A stretch of DNA of 64,000 nucleotides from JAPWJZ01 sp966211335 (GCA_966211335.1 CBIHNF010000001.1:1-64000), one strand, 5' to 3'; counted from the stretch's first letter, positions 8,405 to 17,565 are shown. A program made the numbers and translations. Notes: generated by a model from the letters alone, not told the origin.

Positions 8405-8965
8405 TCAACGTGTTGGATCGCGGCCTTCGATATTATCGGCGGGGTTGCGCTGCGGCTTCATCGGCACGTCTTCGTCGCCTTCGGTCGCGTCATTGTCCTT
8501 CATGTTGTGGGAGGAAGCGCGGCCAAAGCCATTGGTGCCGTTTTCATCCATACCATCCTTGCTGAAGTGCCCGGCTTTTGGTGCCACGCCAACCTGTTCA
8601 ACGCCGGTGCCGGCGTTATCGGCATTTTTGCCGCCTTTGTCGGATTTATCAACGCCGCGCTGGCCGGAGCCGTAGCCGGTATCGGAACTGGCGCCCTTCA
8701 TATCGGGGCGCTTGCCCTTATCGGTGTTGGTGCCGACGGTTGCATTTTCACGCTGGCTGACGCCCGGCTTTTTCATGTCCTGTTTTTTGCTATCGGGCTT
8801 TTTCATCTTCATCTCCGGGGTTGATTTTTTGACGGCTGATTTTTTAGCGGCAGGCTTTTTGGGGGAAGCTTTTTTGGCCGCCGTCTTTTTCATGGCTGCC
8901 TTTTTAATGGCTGTTTTTTTGATCGCGGGCTTCTTTGCCGCTGATTTTTTTGCTGTTTTGCGCAT
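8405..8965 (-). CDS. Lys/Ala-rich histone-H1-like protein with polar disordered tail
   Basis: 186 residues; GAAAGGAC precedes the ATG. Residues 1-~70 are a run of KKxA/KKTA/KKPA units like eukaryotic H1 tails and bacterial H1-like nucleoid proteins. The remainder is hydrophilic, Gly/Asp/Asn-rich, without hydrophobic core, and looks disordered (DKSDKGGKNADN, ending GRDPTR). DNA binding by the basic half is a reasonable inference; no folded domain is visible. It may act in chromosome compaction or desiccation/stress, but nothing in the context decides this. Confidence 0.6.
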   Translation of the reverse strand: MRKTAKKSAAKKPAIKKTAIKKAAMKKTAAKKASPKKPAAKKSAVKKSTPEMKMKKPDSKKQDMKKPGVSQRENATVGTNTDKGKRPDMKGASSDTGYGSGQRGVDKSDKGGKNADNAGTGVEQVGVAPKAGHFSKDGMDENGTNGFGRASSHNMKDNDATEGDEDVPMKPQRNPADNIEGRDPTR

Positions 8966-9037
8966 GGCTATTGTCCTTTCGCAAGAAAACGGGAATCCTG
9001 CAAAAACAACAAATGGCGCTCTGTTTGGTTCCGGCTG

Positions 9038-10312
9038 TTATGCGGCGTCGAGGGTTGATTTCAGCAGCGCCCTGTCCTGATCGCCTTCCCAGCGGGAGAG
9101 GACGATGGTGGCAACGCCATTGCCGATGAGGTTGGTAATCGCCCGCGCTTCCGACATAAAGCGGTCAATGCCGACAATCAGCGCAAGCCCCGCGACGGGA
9201 ACGGAAGGCACCACCGCCAGCGTCGCAGCCAGCGTGATAAAGCCCGCGCCCGTGACGCCGGAGGCACCCTTTGATGTCAGCATGGCGACGGCAAAAATGC
9301 TCAGCTGCTGTTGCAGGGTCAAATCAATATCCAGTGCCTGTGCGATAAACAGCGTCGCAAGGGTGATGTAGATATTGGTGCCATCAAGGTTAAAGGAATA
9401 ACCCGCCGGCACGACCAACCCTGTGATGCTTTTGGGGCAGCCGAGCCGTTCCAGCTTCGCCATCAAGGGCACCAGCGCCGATTCAGATGAGGAAGTGCCG
9501 AGCACGAGCAGGATTTCATGGCGGATAAATTTGAGGAATTTGAAGATACTGAACCCCGCCAGACGCGCCACGATGCCGAGCACGATAAAAACAAAGCTGA
9601 TACAGGAGAAATAAAACACCATCATCAGCGTGAACATGGGGCGAAGGGCGTCAATGCCGTATTTGCCAACAGTAAAGGCCATGGCGGCGCCGGCGCCGAT
9701 GGGCGCGAGCTTCATGATGGCGTTCATCATGGCGAAGAATACATGGCTCGCCTGTTCGATGAATTCATGCACCGCGCGCCCCCTGTCACCCATGCGGTTG
9801 AGGGCATAGCCGAACAGCACGGCCACCAGCAGAACCTGCAGCAGGTCGCCGCTGCCGGTAAACGCATCGGTAAAAGTTTTCGGGATGATGTGGAGAATGA
9901 AATCGCTGAAGTGCTGGCTTTTGGCGGCTTCGGCGTATTTGCCGGCCTCGGCCGTATCCAGCGCCTTGGCATCCGCATGAAAACCCGCGCCGGGTTTGAG
10001 GATATTGCCGGCCGCCATGCCGATGACAAGCGCGAAGGTGGAGATGACTTCGAAATAGACCAGAGTCTTGACCCCAACACGGCCGACCTTCTTCATATCC
10101 CCCGCCGCCGTGATGCCGAGCACGATGGTACAAAACACGATGGGGCCGATCAGCATTTTGATGAGGCTGATGAATGCATCGCTGAAAGGTTTTAGCTGCA
10201 CTGCAATATCCGGCACCGCATAGCCCAGCACCGCGCCGATGATAATGCCGGTGACAACCCAGAAATATAGTTGCTGGTGGAGTTTGCGCGGCGGCTGCAT
10301 CTCGTCGGACAT
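9038..10312 (-). CDS. Dicarboxylate/amino acid:cation symporter (DAACS family, DctA/GltP type)
   Basis: 424 residues. Eight transmembrane segments and two re-entrant loops are recognisable. The first loop holds the serine-rich signature GTSSSESALVPLM, and the seventh helix carries PAGYSFNLDGTNIY, the family's GYSFNLDG motif; SKGASGVTGAGFI is the second hairpin loop. Known function: uptake of C4-dicarboxylates or acidic amino acids with Na+ or H+ at the inner membrane. The GTNIY version of the last motif is typical of DctA/GltP-like carriers. No two-component regulator (DctBD) is adjacent. Confidence 0.9.
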   Translation of the reverse strand: MSDEMQPPRKLHQQLYFWVVTGIIIGAVLGYAVPDIAVQLKPFSDAFISLIKMLIGPIVFCTIVLGITAAGDMKKVGRVGVKTLVYFEVISTFALVIGMAAGNILKPGAGFHADAKALDTAEAGKYAEAAKSQHFSDFILHIIPKTFTDAFTGSGDLLQVLLVAVLFGYALNRMGDRGRAVHEFIEQASHVFFAMMNAIMKLAPIGAGAAMAFTVGKYGIDALRPMFTLMMVFYFSCISFVFIVLGIVARLAGFSIFKFLKFIRHEILLVLGTSSSESALVPLMAKLERLGCPKSITGLVVPAGYSFNLDGTNIYITLATLFIAQALDIDLTLQQQLSIFAVAMLTSKGASGVTGAGFITLAATLAVVPSVPVAGLALIVGIDRFMSEARAITNLIGNGVATIVLSRWEGDQDRALLKSTLDAA

Positions 10313-10499
10313 AAAATTTCTCCGTTATGGATAAATGAAAAACAGCCTCTGGTGGCGCGGCTTTTCCCGCCGTATCATTCATTCATACGACAGGCTTCAG
10401 GATGATTCAAACCCCACGGCGTTTTTAAAAATGCGGTGGGCGGTTTATTGCGAAGGGCATGGGCATTTGAAAAAAACGCGCGCGACACCAAAGCCTGAC

Positions 10500-11381
10500 A
10501 TGCCGACTGCCGTTTTCGATTTCAACGCGGCGGCGCGCAAAGCCGCCAAAGACCACCCTGAGCTGCAAAAGACCACCGCCTTTATTGACGCGCGCACGAA
10601 TGACTGGGTGGCACGCGATGCGCTGATCGAAAAGCTGATCGATGAAGACGAGATGGACACGATTGAAAGCGTCGTCAAAGGCGCGAAACGCCTGAAGACG
10701 TCATTTACGCAGGCGGTGAATATCGGCAAGAACAAGGACGCGCATGCGCTTGTCTTCCACCCCGATAAAAACCCGCTGTTTGCGCCAATAAAAGGCGCGG
10801 TAGATGATTTCGGCTCCTTCGACCATGAGACGGGCCATATCCTCGCGCCCGACCTGCACGGGACGCTGGGCGAGAATGCGGCAGATGCCTATGCCATGCT
10901 GCGCCATGTGCAGCGCTTCGGCACTGGTAACCCCGACGCCGATTACTGCGGCTGGAAGCGCGCGCTGGTTTTTGCGCTGACCGGCATTTCATCGCACCTG
11001 ACGACGTTCACCGTCGATAAAATCGTGCTCGATTCAAAAAGCGCCGATTTCATGTCGCTGACACCGAAAGAAACCGCGGCAATTGCGCGCGACTACGCGC
11101 TGAAAAATACGCCGGATGCGAAAGCCCTGAAAAAGCTGCAGGCCGCTTTTGCGCCCGTGAAGGGCGGCAAGCCCACCGCTGAAACTTTTCGCTGCATTGC
11201 AGCAATCACCCTGGCGGCGAAAGCAGACTCGGATGTCTTTGCCCTTGGCGCGCGCATCCTGCAAAAACCGCTCGAGGACAAGATTGTGACTTTTAACGGC
11301 AAGAAAATTAGCCTGCACGGCAATGAATGGTCGGCCGTCCAGCAGAAACTGCAGGGCAAGCTGGCCATGCGCCGCGCCTGA
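10500..11381 (+). CDS. Putative zinc metallopeptidase-like protein (HExxH) of unknown family
   Basis: 293 residues if started at the ATG at 10500; the frame is open back to 10335 but that part looks non-coding (MRWAVYCEGHGHL), and the ribosome site is weak in either case. The striking motif is DHETGHIL (HETGH at residues ~109-113), followed 12 residues after its last His by ENAADAYA, matching the HExxH...E arrangement of gluzincins. An aspartate-rich N-terminal part and a helical C-terminus complete it. No signal peptide is visible, so it is probably cytosolic. I do not know a named family for it; the peptidase assignment rests on the motif alone. Confidence 0.5.
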   Translation: MPTAVFDFNAAARKAAKDHPELQKTTAFIDARTNDWVARDALIEKLIDEDEMDTIESVVKGAKRLKTSFTQAVNIGKNKDAHALVFHPDKNPLFAPIKGAVDDFGSFDHETGHILAPDLHGTLGENAADAYAMLRHVQRFGTGNPDADYCGWKRALVFALTGISSHLTTFTVDKIVLDSKSADFMSLTPKETAAIARDYALKNTPDAKALKKLQAAFAPVKGGKPTAETFRCIAAITLAAKADSDVFALGARILQKPLEDKIVTFNGKKISLHGNEWSAVQQKLQGKLAMRRA

Positions 11382-11433
11382 TTGACATAGACCCTGCCGC
11401 CCTTATAATCCCGCCATCACAACCGGAAAAACC

Positions 11434-11976
11434 ATGACGACCGAGGCCTTCAACAAAGCCGCGATACGCTATACGACCGAGCAGAGCAATGCCGGCCGCG
11501 AGCTGATTTTGGAAGCCGCCAAGCAGCGCCCCGATGTCGGCTGGATGACGCTTTCCGTCACCAAAAACGCGAGCCTGACTGAGACGGATAGCGCCGGCAA
11601 CACGCTGCTGATGAAGGTCATGAACTGGGGCAATGTGGAGCTGATCAAGACGCTGCTGCGCTATGGCGCCCCCGTCAACCAGCCGAACAACCGCGGCGAG
11701 ACGCCACTGCATATCGCGGCCACCATGAATGTGCTGCTGGTCGACCTGCTGCTGGAACACAGCGCCGATTACATGGCGCAAACCAAATCCGGCAAGCGCG
11801 CGGTGGACGTTTGCAGCATGGACAACAACCCCGATGCCTATGGCAAGCTGAGCCGGCTGGTGAAGGCAAAGCTGGCGGAAGAAGCGGCAGCCGAGGCCGC
11901 CGCCATCCAGCGCAACCTGATCCTGCGCCGCCGGATGCGGGGCTTGAAACCGCCGCGGTTCAAGCCGGCGAATTAA
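11434..11976 (+). CDS. Ankyrin-repeat protein
   Basis: 180 residues. Residues ~45-125 hold about three ankyrin units: D-S-AGNTLLMKVMNWGNVELIKTLLRYGAPVN in two pieces, NNRGETPLHIAATMNVLLVDLLLEHSADY in two pieces, and a weaker third. The N-terminal 45 residues are helical; the C-terminus is an Ala/Arg-rich helix (EEAAAEAAAI, then ILRRRMRG). No signal peptide. Ankyrin repeats bind proteins; the partner is unknown. Its stop overlaps the convergent lipoprotein gene by four bases. Confidence 0.8.
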   Translation: MTTEAFNKAAIRYTTEQSNAGRELILEAAKQRPDVGWMTLSVTKNASLTETDSAGNTLLMKVMNWGNVELIKTLLRYGAPVNQPNNRGETPLHIAATMNVLLVDLLLEHSADYMAQTKSGKRAVDVCSMDNNPDAYGKLSRLVKAKLAEEAAAEAAAIQRNLILRRRMRGLKPPRFKPAN

Positions 11977-12347
11977 TAGCCGTGGTGATTGACGTGCAGG
12001 CAGTTCTTGCGGATCGCCGTTTCTTCCAGCACATCGTATTTGTTTTTCTGGCGGCGCAGCTCGATTGCGTTTTCTGACTCTTTCCGGCGGCGGTCGTCAA
12101 AGCCATAGCCTTGCGAGGCGGCATAGGCGGATACCACGGCGTTCATCACATCCTTGCCGTTTTCCTCATCCGACAGGTCGGTGATTTTCGCGGTGGTCAG
12201 GTTCATCTGCACATGCAGCTGGTCGCAGGTGTAATTGTCGTAGAGGCCGGCCGGCACATAGGTCGGATCGGTCGAGGCATTGTCAGCCCCGTTGCAGCCG
12301 GTGAGCAGCAGGGTGGCGGCAAAGATCATCAGCGTTGTTTTTTTCAT
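11973..12347 (-). CDS. Small lipoprotein of unknown function
   Basis: 124 residues from the ATG at 12347 (AGGGAAC six bases upstream). A short hydrophobic stretch ends in the lipobox LLTGC, so Cys18 should be lipidated. The body carries a Cys in YTCDQLHVQMNLT, then ITDLSDEENGKDVMNAV, and a basic charged C-terminal helix with another Cys. DQL-V(Q/E)---L followed by a GKD segment resembles small surface lipoproteins common in alphaproteobacteria. Function unknown. Confidence 0.7.
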   Translation of the reverse strand: MKKTTLMIFAATLLLTGCNGADNASTDPTYVPAGLYDNYTCDQLHVQMNLTTAKITDLSDEENGKDVMNAVVSAYAASQGYGFDDRRRKESENAIELRRQKNKYDVLEETAIRKNCLHVNHHGY

Positions 12348-12506
12348 TGTTTTGTTCCCTATCGTCACGCCGCTGGCCTGCAGCTGGCTATTGAATTTGT
12401 CACCCACACCATAAGGCTGCGGCCTCGGCCTTCCTAGTGAAAAAACCGCAAGACCGGCGAGAGGTTCCGTTTAATGTCATATTTTTCAACATGTTAATTC
12501 ATGCAT

Positions 12507-12535
12507 TTGACAGAATAAGTGGGGTAGATTACAAT
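12507..12535 (+). promoter_or_regulatory. Strong sigma-70-like promoter
   Basis: TTGACA at 12507-12512 and TACAAT at 12530-12535 with a 17-base spacer: a perfect -35 and a 5/6 -10. It is 32 bases upstream of the GTG start at 12567. Confidence 0.75.
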
Positions 12536-12566
12536 TATCGCAGTTAAAACAACCTGCCGGTTTATC

Positions 12567-13079
12567 GTGAAAAGCACCCTTCGCAAACTTGCCGTTATTT
12601 TCGCCGCTTCCAGCGCCCTCGCCAGCCCCGCCTTCGCGGCGCACGAAAGCCTTGCCAGCCCGCTGAACCCGATGAGCCCGAACTACATTTTGAAGAGCAA
12701 CCACAGCATGCTCGACAGCAGCAAACCCTATGCCGCGGAAAAGCCGAAACTCTTCACCGCCGAGCACCAGGTTATTCTCGACCAGCTGATTGTCGACCCC
12801 GCCAAAACGCCGGATGACCTGCGCCCGCATTTGCCGCCGTCCTATTCAACCGACGTCACGGATGCGGAGATCAAATATTTGAACGGCTGCCGCGACGACA
12901 TGAAGCTCGCCAATACCTATAACGCCGCCGCCATCAAGGCCTGCATGCGCAACGAATTGCAGGACAATGTCAAAACCATCATGTACGGCGGCGGTGCTGG
13001 TGCCCTGCTGCTTGTGGGCGGCCTTGCTTTCGTCACCGCGCGGGCGGCAAAGCGTGACGCGCAAAAATTGACCGCTTAG
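12567..13079 (+). CDS. Exported protein with C-terminal membrane helix, unknown
   Basis: 170 residues, GTG start. A cleavable signal peptide is clear (MKSTLRKLAVIFAASSALA, then SPAFA|AHE). The mature part is proline-rich and polar, with two cysteines (NGCRDDM and KACMRNEL), and ends with a glycine-rich membrane helix at about residues 137-158 followed by a basic tail. It would sit in the periplasm anchored by its C-terminus. No family recognised. The strong promoter immediately upstream suggests substantial expression. Confidence 0.65.
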   Translation: MKSTLRKLAVIFAASSALASPAFAAHESLASPLNPMSPNYILKSNHSMLDSSKPYAAEKPKLFTAEHQVILDQLIVDPAKTPDDLRPHLPPSYSTDVTDAEIKYLNGCRDDMKLANTYNAAAIKACMRNELQDNVKTIMYGGGAGALLLVGGLAFVTARAAKRDAQKLTA

Positions 13080-13215
13080 ATTTATGGATAAACGCGGCGC
13101 AATACCGACTATGTGAAGCGCAGACGAATTTCATTAAATATTATATGGCTGTTAACCCGCTATCGCGTAAGCTTGGGGCACGGACACGTGCAACCCTTCC
13201 CGACCGGCCGAATTC

Positions 13216-14400
13216 ATGAGCGACGTAAACTTCCAGCCTGCCAAAGCGACCAGCACCTTCAGCACCATGGCCTTTGCCATCGCCCTTTTGCTGGCGGCGG
13301 CGGGCGGCGTGCATTACACCGTGTGCCAACAGCAAACGGCGCTGCTGGAAACCATCGACCAGGCGGAAATGCAATTCGCGCAGACGCAGCGCGTCGGCAT
13401 GATGGTCGCAGGCTACCTGAATACACGCGATGAATCGCAGATGTCGGCGCTGAAAGAAGCGGCATCAAACGTTTCCAACAGTCTTGAAGTACTGACCGCG
13501 AAATTCGTGACCGGCGAGCCCGATACGGAAGGCACCCGCACGCGCAACGCCGGGCTTCTGGTGACGAAACAGCTGGTCGACAAGGCCTATAGTTTTATCG
13601 GCGCGCCCGATACGGACGAGGGGCACAGCAACGCCTCCATGCTCATCGCCGCAGCGCAGCGCGACGTGCCCGACCAATGGGGTGCAGCGGTGGCCGATTA
13701 CGCGCAGGCGGGTGCCGCCCGCATCCAGCTGCTGACCAAGATTTGCTACGGGTTGCTGGCTGCTGCCGCGGCGCTGGCGCTGTTCTGCTGGATGCAGCTG
13801 TTCCAGCCCGCCATCCGCTTTATTGCCAAACAGCAGGAGCAGATCCAGCATGTGACCGCGACCGACCTTTTGACCGGCCTGTTCAACCGCGTCAACCTGT
13901 TCAAGGTGGCCGCGATGCTGATCAGCGGCGCGAAACGCCACAAGCTGGAAATGGCGGCGCTTGCCATCGACATTGACGGCCTGAAAGAAATCAACGACCA
14001 GTTTGGCCGCACCACGGGCGATGCCGCGATCAAGGCGGTCAGTATTGCCCTTCGCGATGCGCTCCGCCAGTCGGACGTCATGGGCCGGTTGGGCGGCGGT
14101 GAATTTGCCGCCTTCCTACCCTCGACCGATGAATACCGCGCCAGCCACGCGGCGGAAAAACTGCGCCTTGCGGTGGCCGATCTCCCCTTCGGCGTGAAGG
14201 ATAAAAACATTTTCCTCCGCGTTTCCATCGGCGTTGCCGAAATGAAGCCGGAGCATAAAAGTCCCGATGATATCCTCAAAGCCGCGTCGCGCTGCCTGAC
14301 CATTGCGAAACAGACGGGCCGCAATAAGGTTGTGACGCCCTCCATGGAAGCGCAGGCGCCCGCAAAACCTGTTACGGCGGCAGCATCGGCCCCCGCCTAA
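13216..14400 (+). CDS. Membrane GGDEF-domain protein with degenerate GGGEF active site
   Basis: 394 residues. Two membrane helices (about 12-32 and 178-200) enclose a ~145-residue periplasmic region that looks like a helical four-helix-bundle sensor. A GGDEF domain follows from ~residue 214 (ATDLLTGLFNR). The signature is RLGGGEF, with Gly in place of the acidic third residue that binds metal in diguanylate cyclases. The product-inhibition site RxxD is intact as RQSD, five residues before GGGEF. The protein may therefore bind c-di-GMP rather than make it. The C-terminal 20 residues are Ala/Pro-rich. Confidence 0.85.
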   Translation: MSDVNFQPAKATSTFSTMAFAIALLLAAAGGVHYTVCQQQTALLETIDQAEMQFAQTQRVGMMVAGYLNTRDESQMSALKEAASNVSNSLEVLTAKFVTGEPDTEGTRTRNAGLLVTKQLVDKAYSFIGAPDTDEGHSNASMLIAAAQRDVPDQWGAAVADYAQAGAARIQLLTKICYGLLAAAAALALFCWMQLFQPAIRFIAKQQEQIQHVTATDLLTGLFNRVNLFKVAAMLISGAKRHKLEMAALAIDIDGLKEINDQFGRTTGDAAIKAVSIALRDALRQSDVMGRLGGGEFAAFLPSTDEYRASHAAEKLRLAVADLPFGVKDKNIFLRVSIGVAEMKPEHKSPDDILKAASRCLTIAKQTGRNKVVTPSMEAQAPAKPVTAAASAPA

Positions 14401-14469
14401 GAAACCGTTAACCCTGCCCTGCTAGAATAGAAAAAGCATGACAGCTCCGCTTTCAAGGGTGGCGAAACC

Positions 14470-14847
14470 ATGATCACCGCATCGGAAGTTTTTTCAGCCC
14501 TGCGCCGGCGGCAGATGCCGGCGGCAGAAAACCACCATCACAACGTCTATGTCATCGAGCTGGATGATGCCGTGATGCGCGACCGCAAATTCCGCGGCGC
14601 CAACAAGGGCTGCGACCCGAACAAACCCTGCCTCTATATCGGCTCGACCGGCCTGTCGCCGGAGGAGCGGTTCAAAAACCACAAGCGCGGCTACAAGGCC
14701 AACCGCTTCGCCAAGCGCTACGGGCGCCGCCTGCGGCCGGACCTCTTCGCCGTTTACAACCCCCTGCCCTATAAAGCCGCCGTGGAGCTGGAATTCGAGC
14801 TTGCCGCCGCCTTGCGCGAAGAGGGCTATGCGATCTGGCAGGCTTAA
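14470..14847 (+). CDS. Small GIY-YIG-type nuclease domain protein
   Basis: 125 residues. NVYVIELDD and CLYIGSTGLSPEERFKNH reproduce the GIY-YIG fold signature (strand with Y-V-I, then Y-I-G-S-T and R/H residues on the following helix). A C-terminal helix with several Glu (VELEFELAAALREEGY) could supply the catalytic glutamate. An extended loop (FRGANKGCDPNKPC) lies between the two core strands and holds two cysteines. Single-domain proteins of this type are common and mostly uncharacterised; nuclease activity is inferred. Confidence 0.65.
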   Translation: MITASEVFSALRRRQMPAAENHHHNVYVIELDDAVMRDRKFRGANKGCDPNKPCLYIGSTGLSPEERFKNHKRGYKANRFAKRYGRRLRPDLFAVYNPLPYKAAVELEFELAAALREEGYAIWQA

Positions 14848-14921
14848 GCGGAACTTAAATTCGCTTTGTGCCGTTAGTGGTGGATTGAGGAATAATCCAC
14901 TTCTTTTCCGGCAGATTGTGC

Positions 14922-16313
14922 ATGAACGCGCCCCGCGCCAGATATTTTATCCTGTTCGTTCTGCTGGCGCAGCTTGCCGCCTGCGCCCCCGTGCCCGATG
15001 CGAACAAGATTATTGCGGAAGCGGAAGCCCGCGCGACCCCCGCCATCGTTGTGACGCCGCAAGGCCCCTTAAGCGCGGATAAAAGCCGCCAGCTGCTGAC
15101 CCGCCTTGGCATTTCCGATTCCCTGCAGCACCAGATGGCAATTGAACAGGCGCTGGCGGATATGCCCGTGCTGTCCGGCAATTCGACCAAAGTTTTGCAG
15201 GACGGACCGGAGACTTTCCGCGCCATGTTCCGCAACATGAAGGCGGCAAAACAATACATCAACCTTGAATATTTTATTTTCGAGGACGTGGAGTGTGACG
15301 GCCAGCATTTGAGCGACCTGCTGATCCGTAAGCACCGTCAGGACGTCAAGGTGCGCGTGCTCTATGACAGTTTCGGCTCCAGCAGCACGGATGCCGCAGT
15401 CTTCGACCGGCTGAAAAATGCTGGCATTAAAGTTTTGCAGTTCAACCCGCTGAACCCGCTGCTGTCGCGCGGCGGCTATGCGCCCAACAGCCGCGATCAC
15501 CGCAAGATTCTCATTGTCGACGGACGCGTTGCCATTGTCGGCGGTGTCAATCTCTCGACCACCTACCAGTCGACGCCCGGCAAATCCTCCGGCCCGCCCG
15601 GCGGCTCGCCCGCCTTCTGGCATGACACCGACCTTGAAATCCGCGGGCCCATCGTCAATGAACTTGAAGCCCTCTACCTCAAGCAGTGGGAAAAACAGGA
15701 CGGGCCTGAGCTGCACGGCCCGCGCCACCTGAAGCCACTGTCTGCGCAAGGCAAAGAAATCCTCCACATCATGGGCAGCACGCCGGATGCGAAAGTGCCG
15801 CTGTACTACACAACCCTCCTCTCCGCCTTCCGCCAGGCGCAGGACCGCATCTGGCTGATGTCCGCCTATTTCGTGCCGACGAAACAGGAACTGGAAGATT
15901 TGACGGAAGCGGCGCGCCGCGGCATTGACGTGCGCCTCCTGCTGCCGGACGACAGCGATTCAAAAATGGCCCTCGTCATGCAGCATTCGCATTACAACGA
16001 GCTGTTAAAAGCTGGCGTGAAAATTTACGAAAGCCATAACCAGATTTTACACGCCAAGACGGCGGTGATCGACGGCAGCTGGTCAGTCGTCGGCTCCTCC
16101 AACTTTGACCACCGCAGCGTCGTCTTCAACGACGAGGTGGACGTCGTCGTCCTCGGCCGCGCCACGGGCGGCAGGCTGGAGAAGATTTTCGAGCAGGATT
16201 TCGCCAAAGCGCATGTGATTACCGCCGATAAATGGAAGCGCCGCCCTGTGTTCCAGAAACTGCGCGAAACGGTGGAGCCGATCTGGATCAACACCTTTAA
16301 ATCCTCGCTTTAA
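14922..16313 (+). CDS. Cardiolipin synthase-like phospholipase D family lipoprotein
   Basis: 463 residues from the ATG at 14922. The N-terminus has a lipobox, LAQLAAC, so it is probably a lipoprotein rather than the usual multi-spanning Cls. Two complete HKD motifs are present: HRKILIVDGR with GGVN (~residue 195) and HAKTAVIDGS with GSSNFDHRS (~residue 375). Both follow the cls order, with YINLEYFIFEDVECDG at the start of the domain. Known reaction: condensation of two phosphatidylglycerol, or transphosphatidylation more generally. The lipid anchor hints at action at the periplasmic face. Confidence 0.85.
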   Translation: MNAPRARYFILFVLLAQLAACAPVPDANKIIAEAEARATPAIVVTPQGPLSADKSRQLLTRLGISDSLQHQMAIEQALADMPVLSGNSTKVLQDGPETFRAMFRNMKAAKQYINLEYFIFEDVECDGQHLSDLLIRKHRQDVKVRVLYDSFGSSSTDAAVFDRLKNAGIKVLQFNPLNPLLSRGGYAPNSRDHRKILIVDGRVAIVGGVNLSTTYQSTPGKSSGPPGGSPAFWHDTDLEIRGPIVNELEALYLKQWEKQDGPELHGPRHLKPLSAQGKEILHIMGSTPDAKVPLYYTTLLSAFRQAQDRIWLMSAYFVPTKQELEDLTEAARRGIDVRLLLPDDSDSKMALVMQHSHYNELLKAGVKIYESHNQILHAKTAVIDGSWSVVGSSNFDHRSVVFNDEVDVVVLGRATGGRLEKIFEQDFAKAHVITADKWKRRPVFQKLRETVEPIWINTFKSSL

Positions 16314-16385
16314 CCGCCGCTCTCTTGCCGCCGCCGCAAGGCTTTGATACAAAGGTCTATCCCCTCTTTCAAAAGGATAGGCCTG

Positions 16386-17144
16386 ATGTCCGCCCATATC
16401 TCGACGACACTTGACGACGGCATCCTCACCCTGCGCATGGAGCGGCCGGATAAAAAGAACGCCCTCACCATCGATATGTACGAGGCGATGAACAAGGCGC
16501 TGGAAGATGCGGAAAAAAACCCTGCCGTCCGCGTTATCCTCATCACCGGCACAAAGGATATTTTCTGCGCCGGCAACGATCTGCAGGATTTTTTGAGCAA
16601 CCCGCCGGATGGCCCTGACAGCCCGGTCATCAAGTTCCTCAATACCCTTGCGGCGGCAAAACTGCCCATCGTCGCTGCCGTCAACGGCGTCGCCGTCGGC
16701 ATCGGCACCACCATGCTGCTGCATTGCGATTTTGTTTATATTGCCGATACCGCGACGCTGTCGCTGCCCTTCGTTGATTTAGGCCTCGTGCCGGAAGCCG
16801 CCGCCTCCATGCTGCTGCCGCGCCTTGCCGGCCACCAGCGCGCGGCGGAACTGCTGATGCTGGGGGAGCCCTTCAAGCCGCAGCTGGCAGTCGAGATCGG
16901 CCTTGCCAACGCCGTCTGCAAGCCGGAAGACCTTGAAGCCACCGCCCTTAAAACCGCGAAAAAGCTCGCCGCCAAGCCGCGCGACGCGCTGCTGCACACC
17001 AAACAACTGCTCCGTCGCGACTTCGAAACCGTTGCCCAGCGCATCGCCGAAGAAAACCGCATCTTCAAAGACTGCCTCGCCTCCCCCGACGCAAAGGAAG
17101 CCCTGCAGGCCTTCAAGGAAAAACGCAAACCGAAGTTTTCGTGA
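16386..17144 (+). CDS. Enoyl-CoA hydratase/isomerase (crotonase) family protein
   Basis: 252 residues from the ATG at 16386 (AAAGGATAG upstream). Crotonase landmarks: RPDKKNALTIDMY, the oxyanion loop CAGNDLQDF, and the second loop AAVNGVAVGIGTTMLLHCD. The catalytic region reads FVDLGLVPEAAASMLLPRL, with Glu at the hydratase/isomerase position of the second acid but no obvious first Glu (the loop is GIGT-T), so it may be a delta-isomerase or a non-beta-oxidation member. The C-terminus has the usual trimer helices. No fatty-acid operon nearby. Confidence 0.85.
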   Translation: MSAHISTTLDDGILTLRMERPDKKNALTIDMYEAMNKALEDAEKNPAVRVILITGTKDIFCAGNDLQDFLSNPPDGPDSPVIKFLNTLAAAKLPIVAAVNGVAVGIGTTMLLHCDFVYIADTATLSLPFVDLGLVPEAAASMLLPRLAGHQRAAELLMLGEPFKPQLAVEIGLANAVCKPEDLEATALKTAKKLAAKPRDALLHTKQLLRRDFETVAQRIAEENRIFKDCLASPDAKEALQAFKEKRKPKFS

Positions 17145-17174
17145 TTTCAATGGGTCGATCGGGAAGAGGGGAAA

Positions 17175-17251
17175 TGGTGCGCCTGAAGAGAGTCGAACTC
17201 CTAACCTTCTGATTCGTAGTCAGATGCTCTATCCAGTTGAGCTACAGGCGC
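17175..17251 (-). tRNA. tRNA-Arg (ACG)
   Basis: Reading leftwards, a full cloverleaf: acceptor GCGCCTG/CAGGCGC, D arm GCTCAACTGGATAGAGC, anticodon stem TCTGA/TCAGA with loop CTACGAA (anticodon ACG), T arm with GTTCGACTC, discriminator A, and an encoded CCA at 17175-17177. 77 bases including CCA. ACG is edited to ICG by TadA, whose gene is 5 kb away. Confidence 0.95.
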
Positions 17252-17565
17252 GTGCCGAGGGCGAACGGGGGAATACCCCGCTGCCGAGACCTTAGGTTTC
17301 TATAAGATTCTGCGAGCAAGCGCAAGGAATTTTGCCGCTAAAGCCGTGGCTGTGGCGCGCGCGCGCAAAGACCGCCTTCATCATCCGCTTGAATTGTTTA
17401 TGAAAATGGCAATTTAGCCATGGCCGATATAATTGTCACCCCGAACGGTGCAGGGTGCCGATTCAATCTTGCAAGTCCTTGGTTTTATAGTTTAAAAATA
17501 ACGAGGATTCCAATAGAAGCCACCAGCCGGCCGGTGCTGCAGTTTAAAGATTACGAGGTATTACC
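17252..17565. other. Intergenic region between tRNA-Arg and the OmpA-like gene
   Basis: 314 bases without a convincing gene. It holds an alternating GCGCGCGCGC run near 17357 and a TATAAT at 17428-17433 without a matching -35. The downstream gene's ribosome site (GAGGT) is at its right end. The promoters of both the leftward tRNA and the rightward gene should lie here. Confidence 0.5.

Noticed and set aside
17341..17370. Alternating GCGCGCGCGC tract as a Z-DNA or regulatory element
   Set aside because: Ten bases in GC-rich DNA is unremarkable and it has no positional relation to the promoters.
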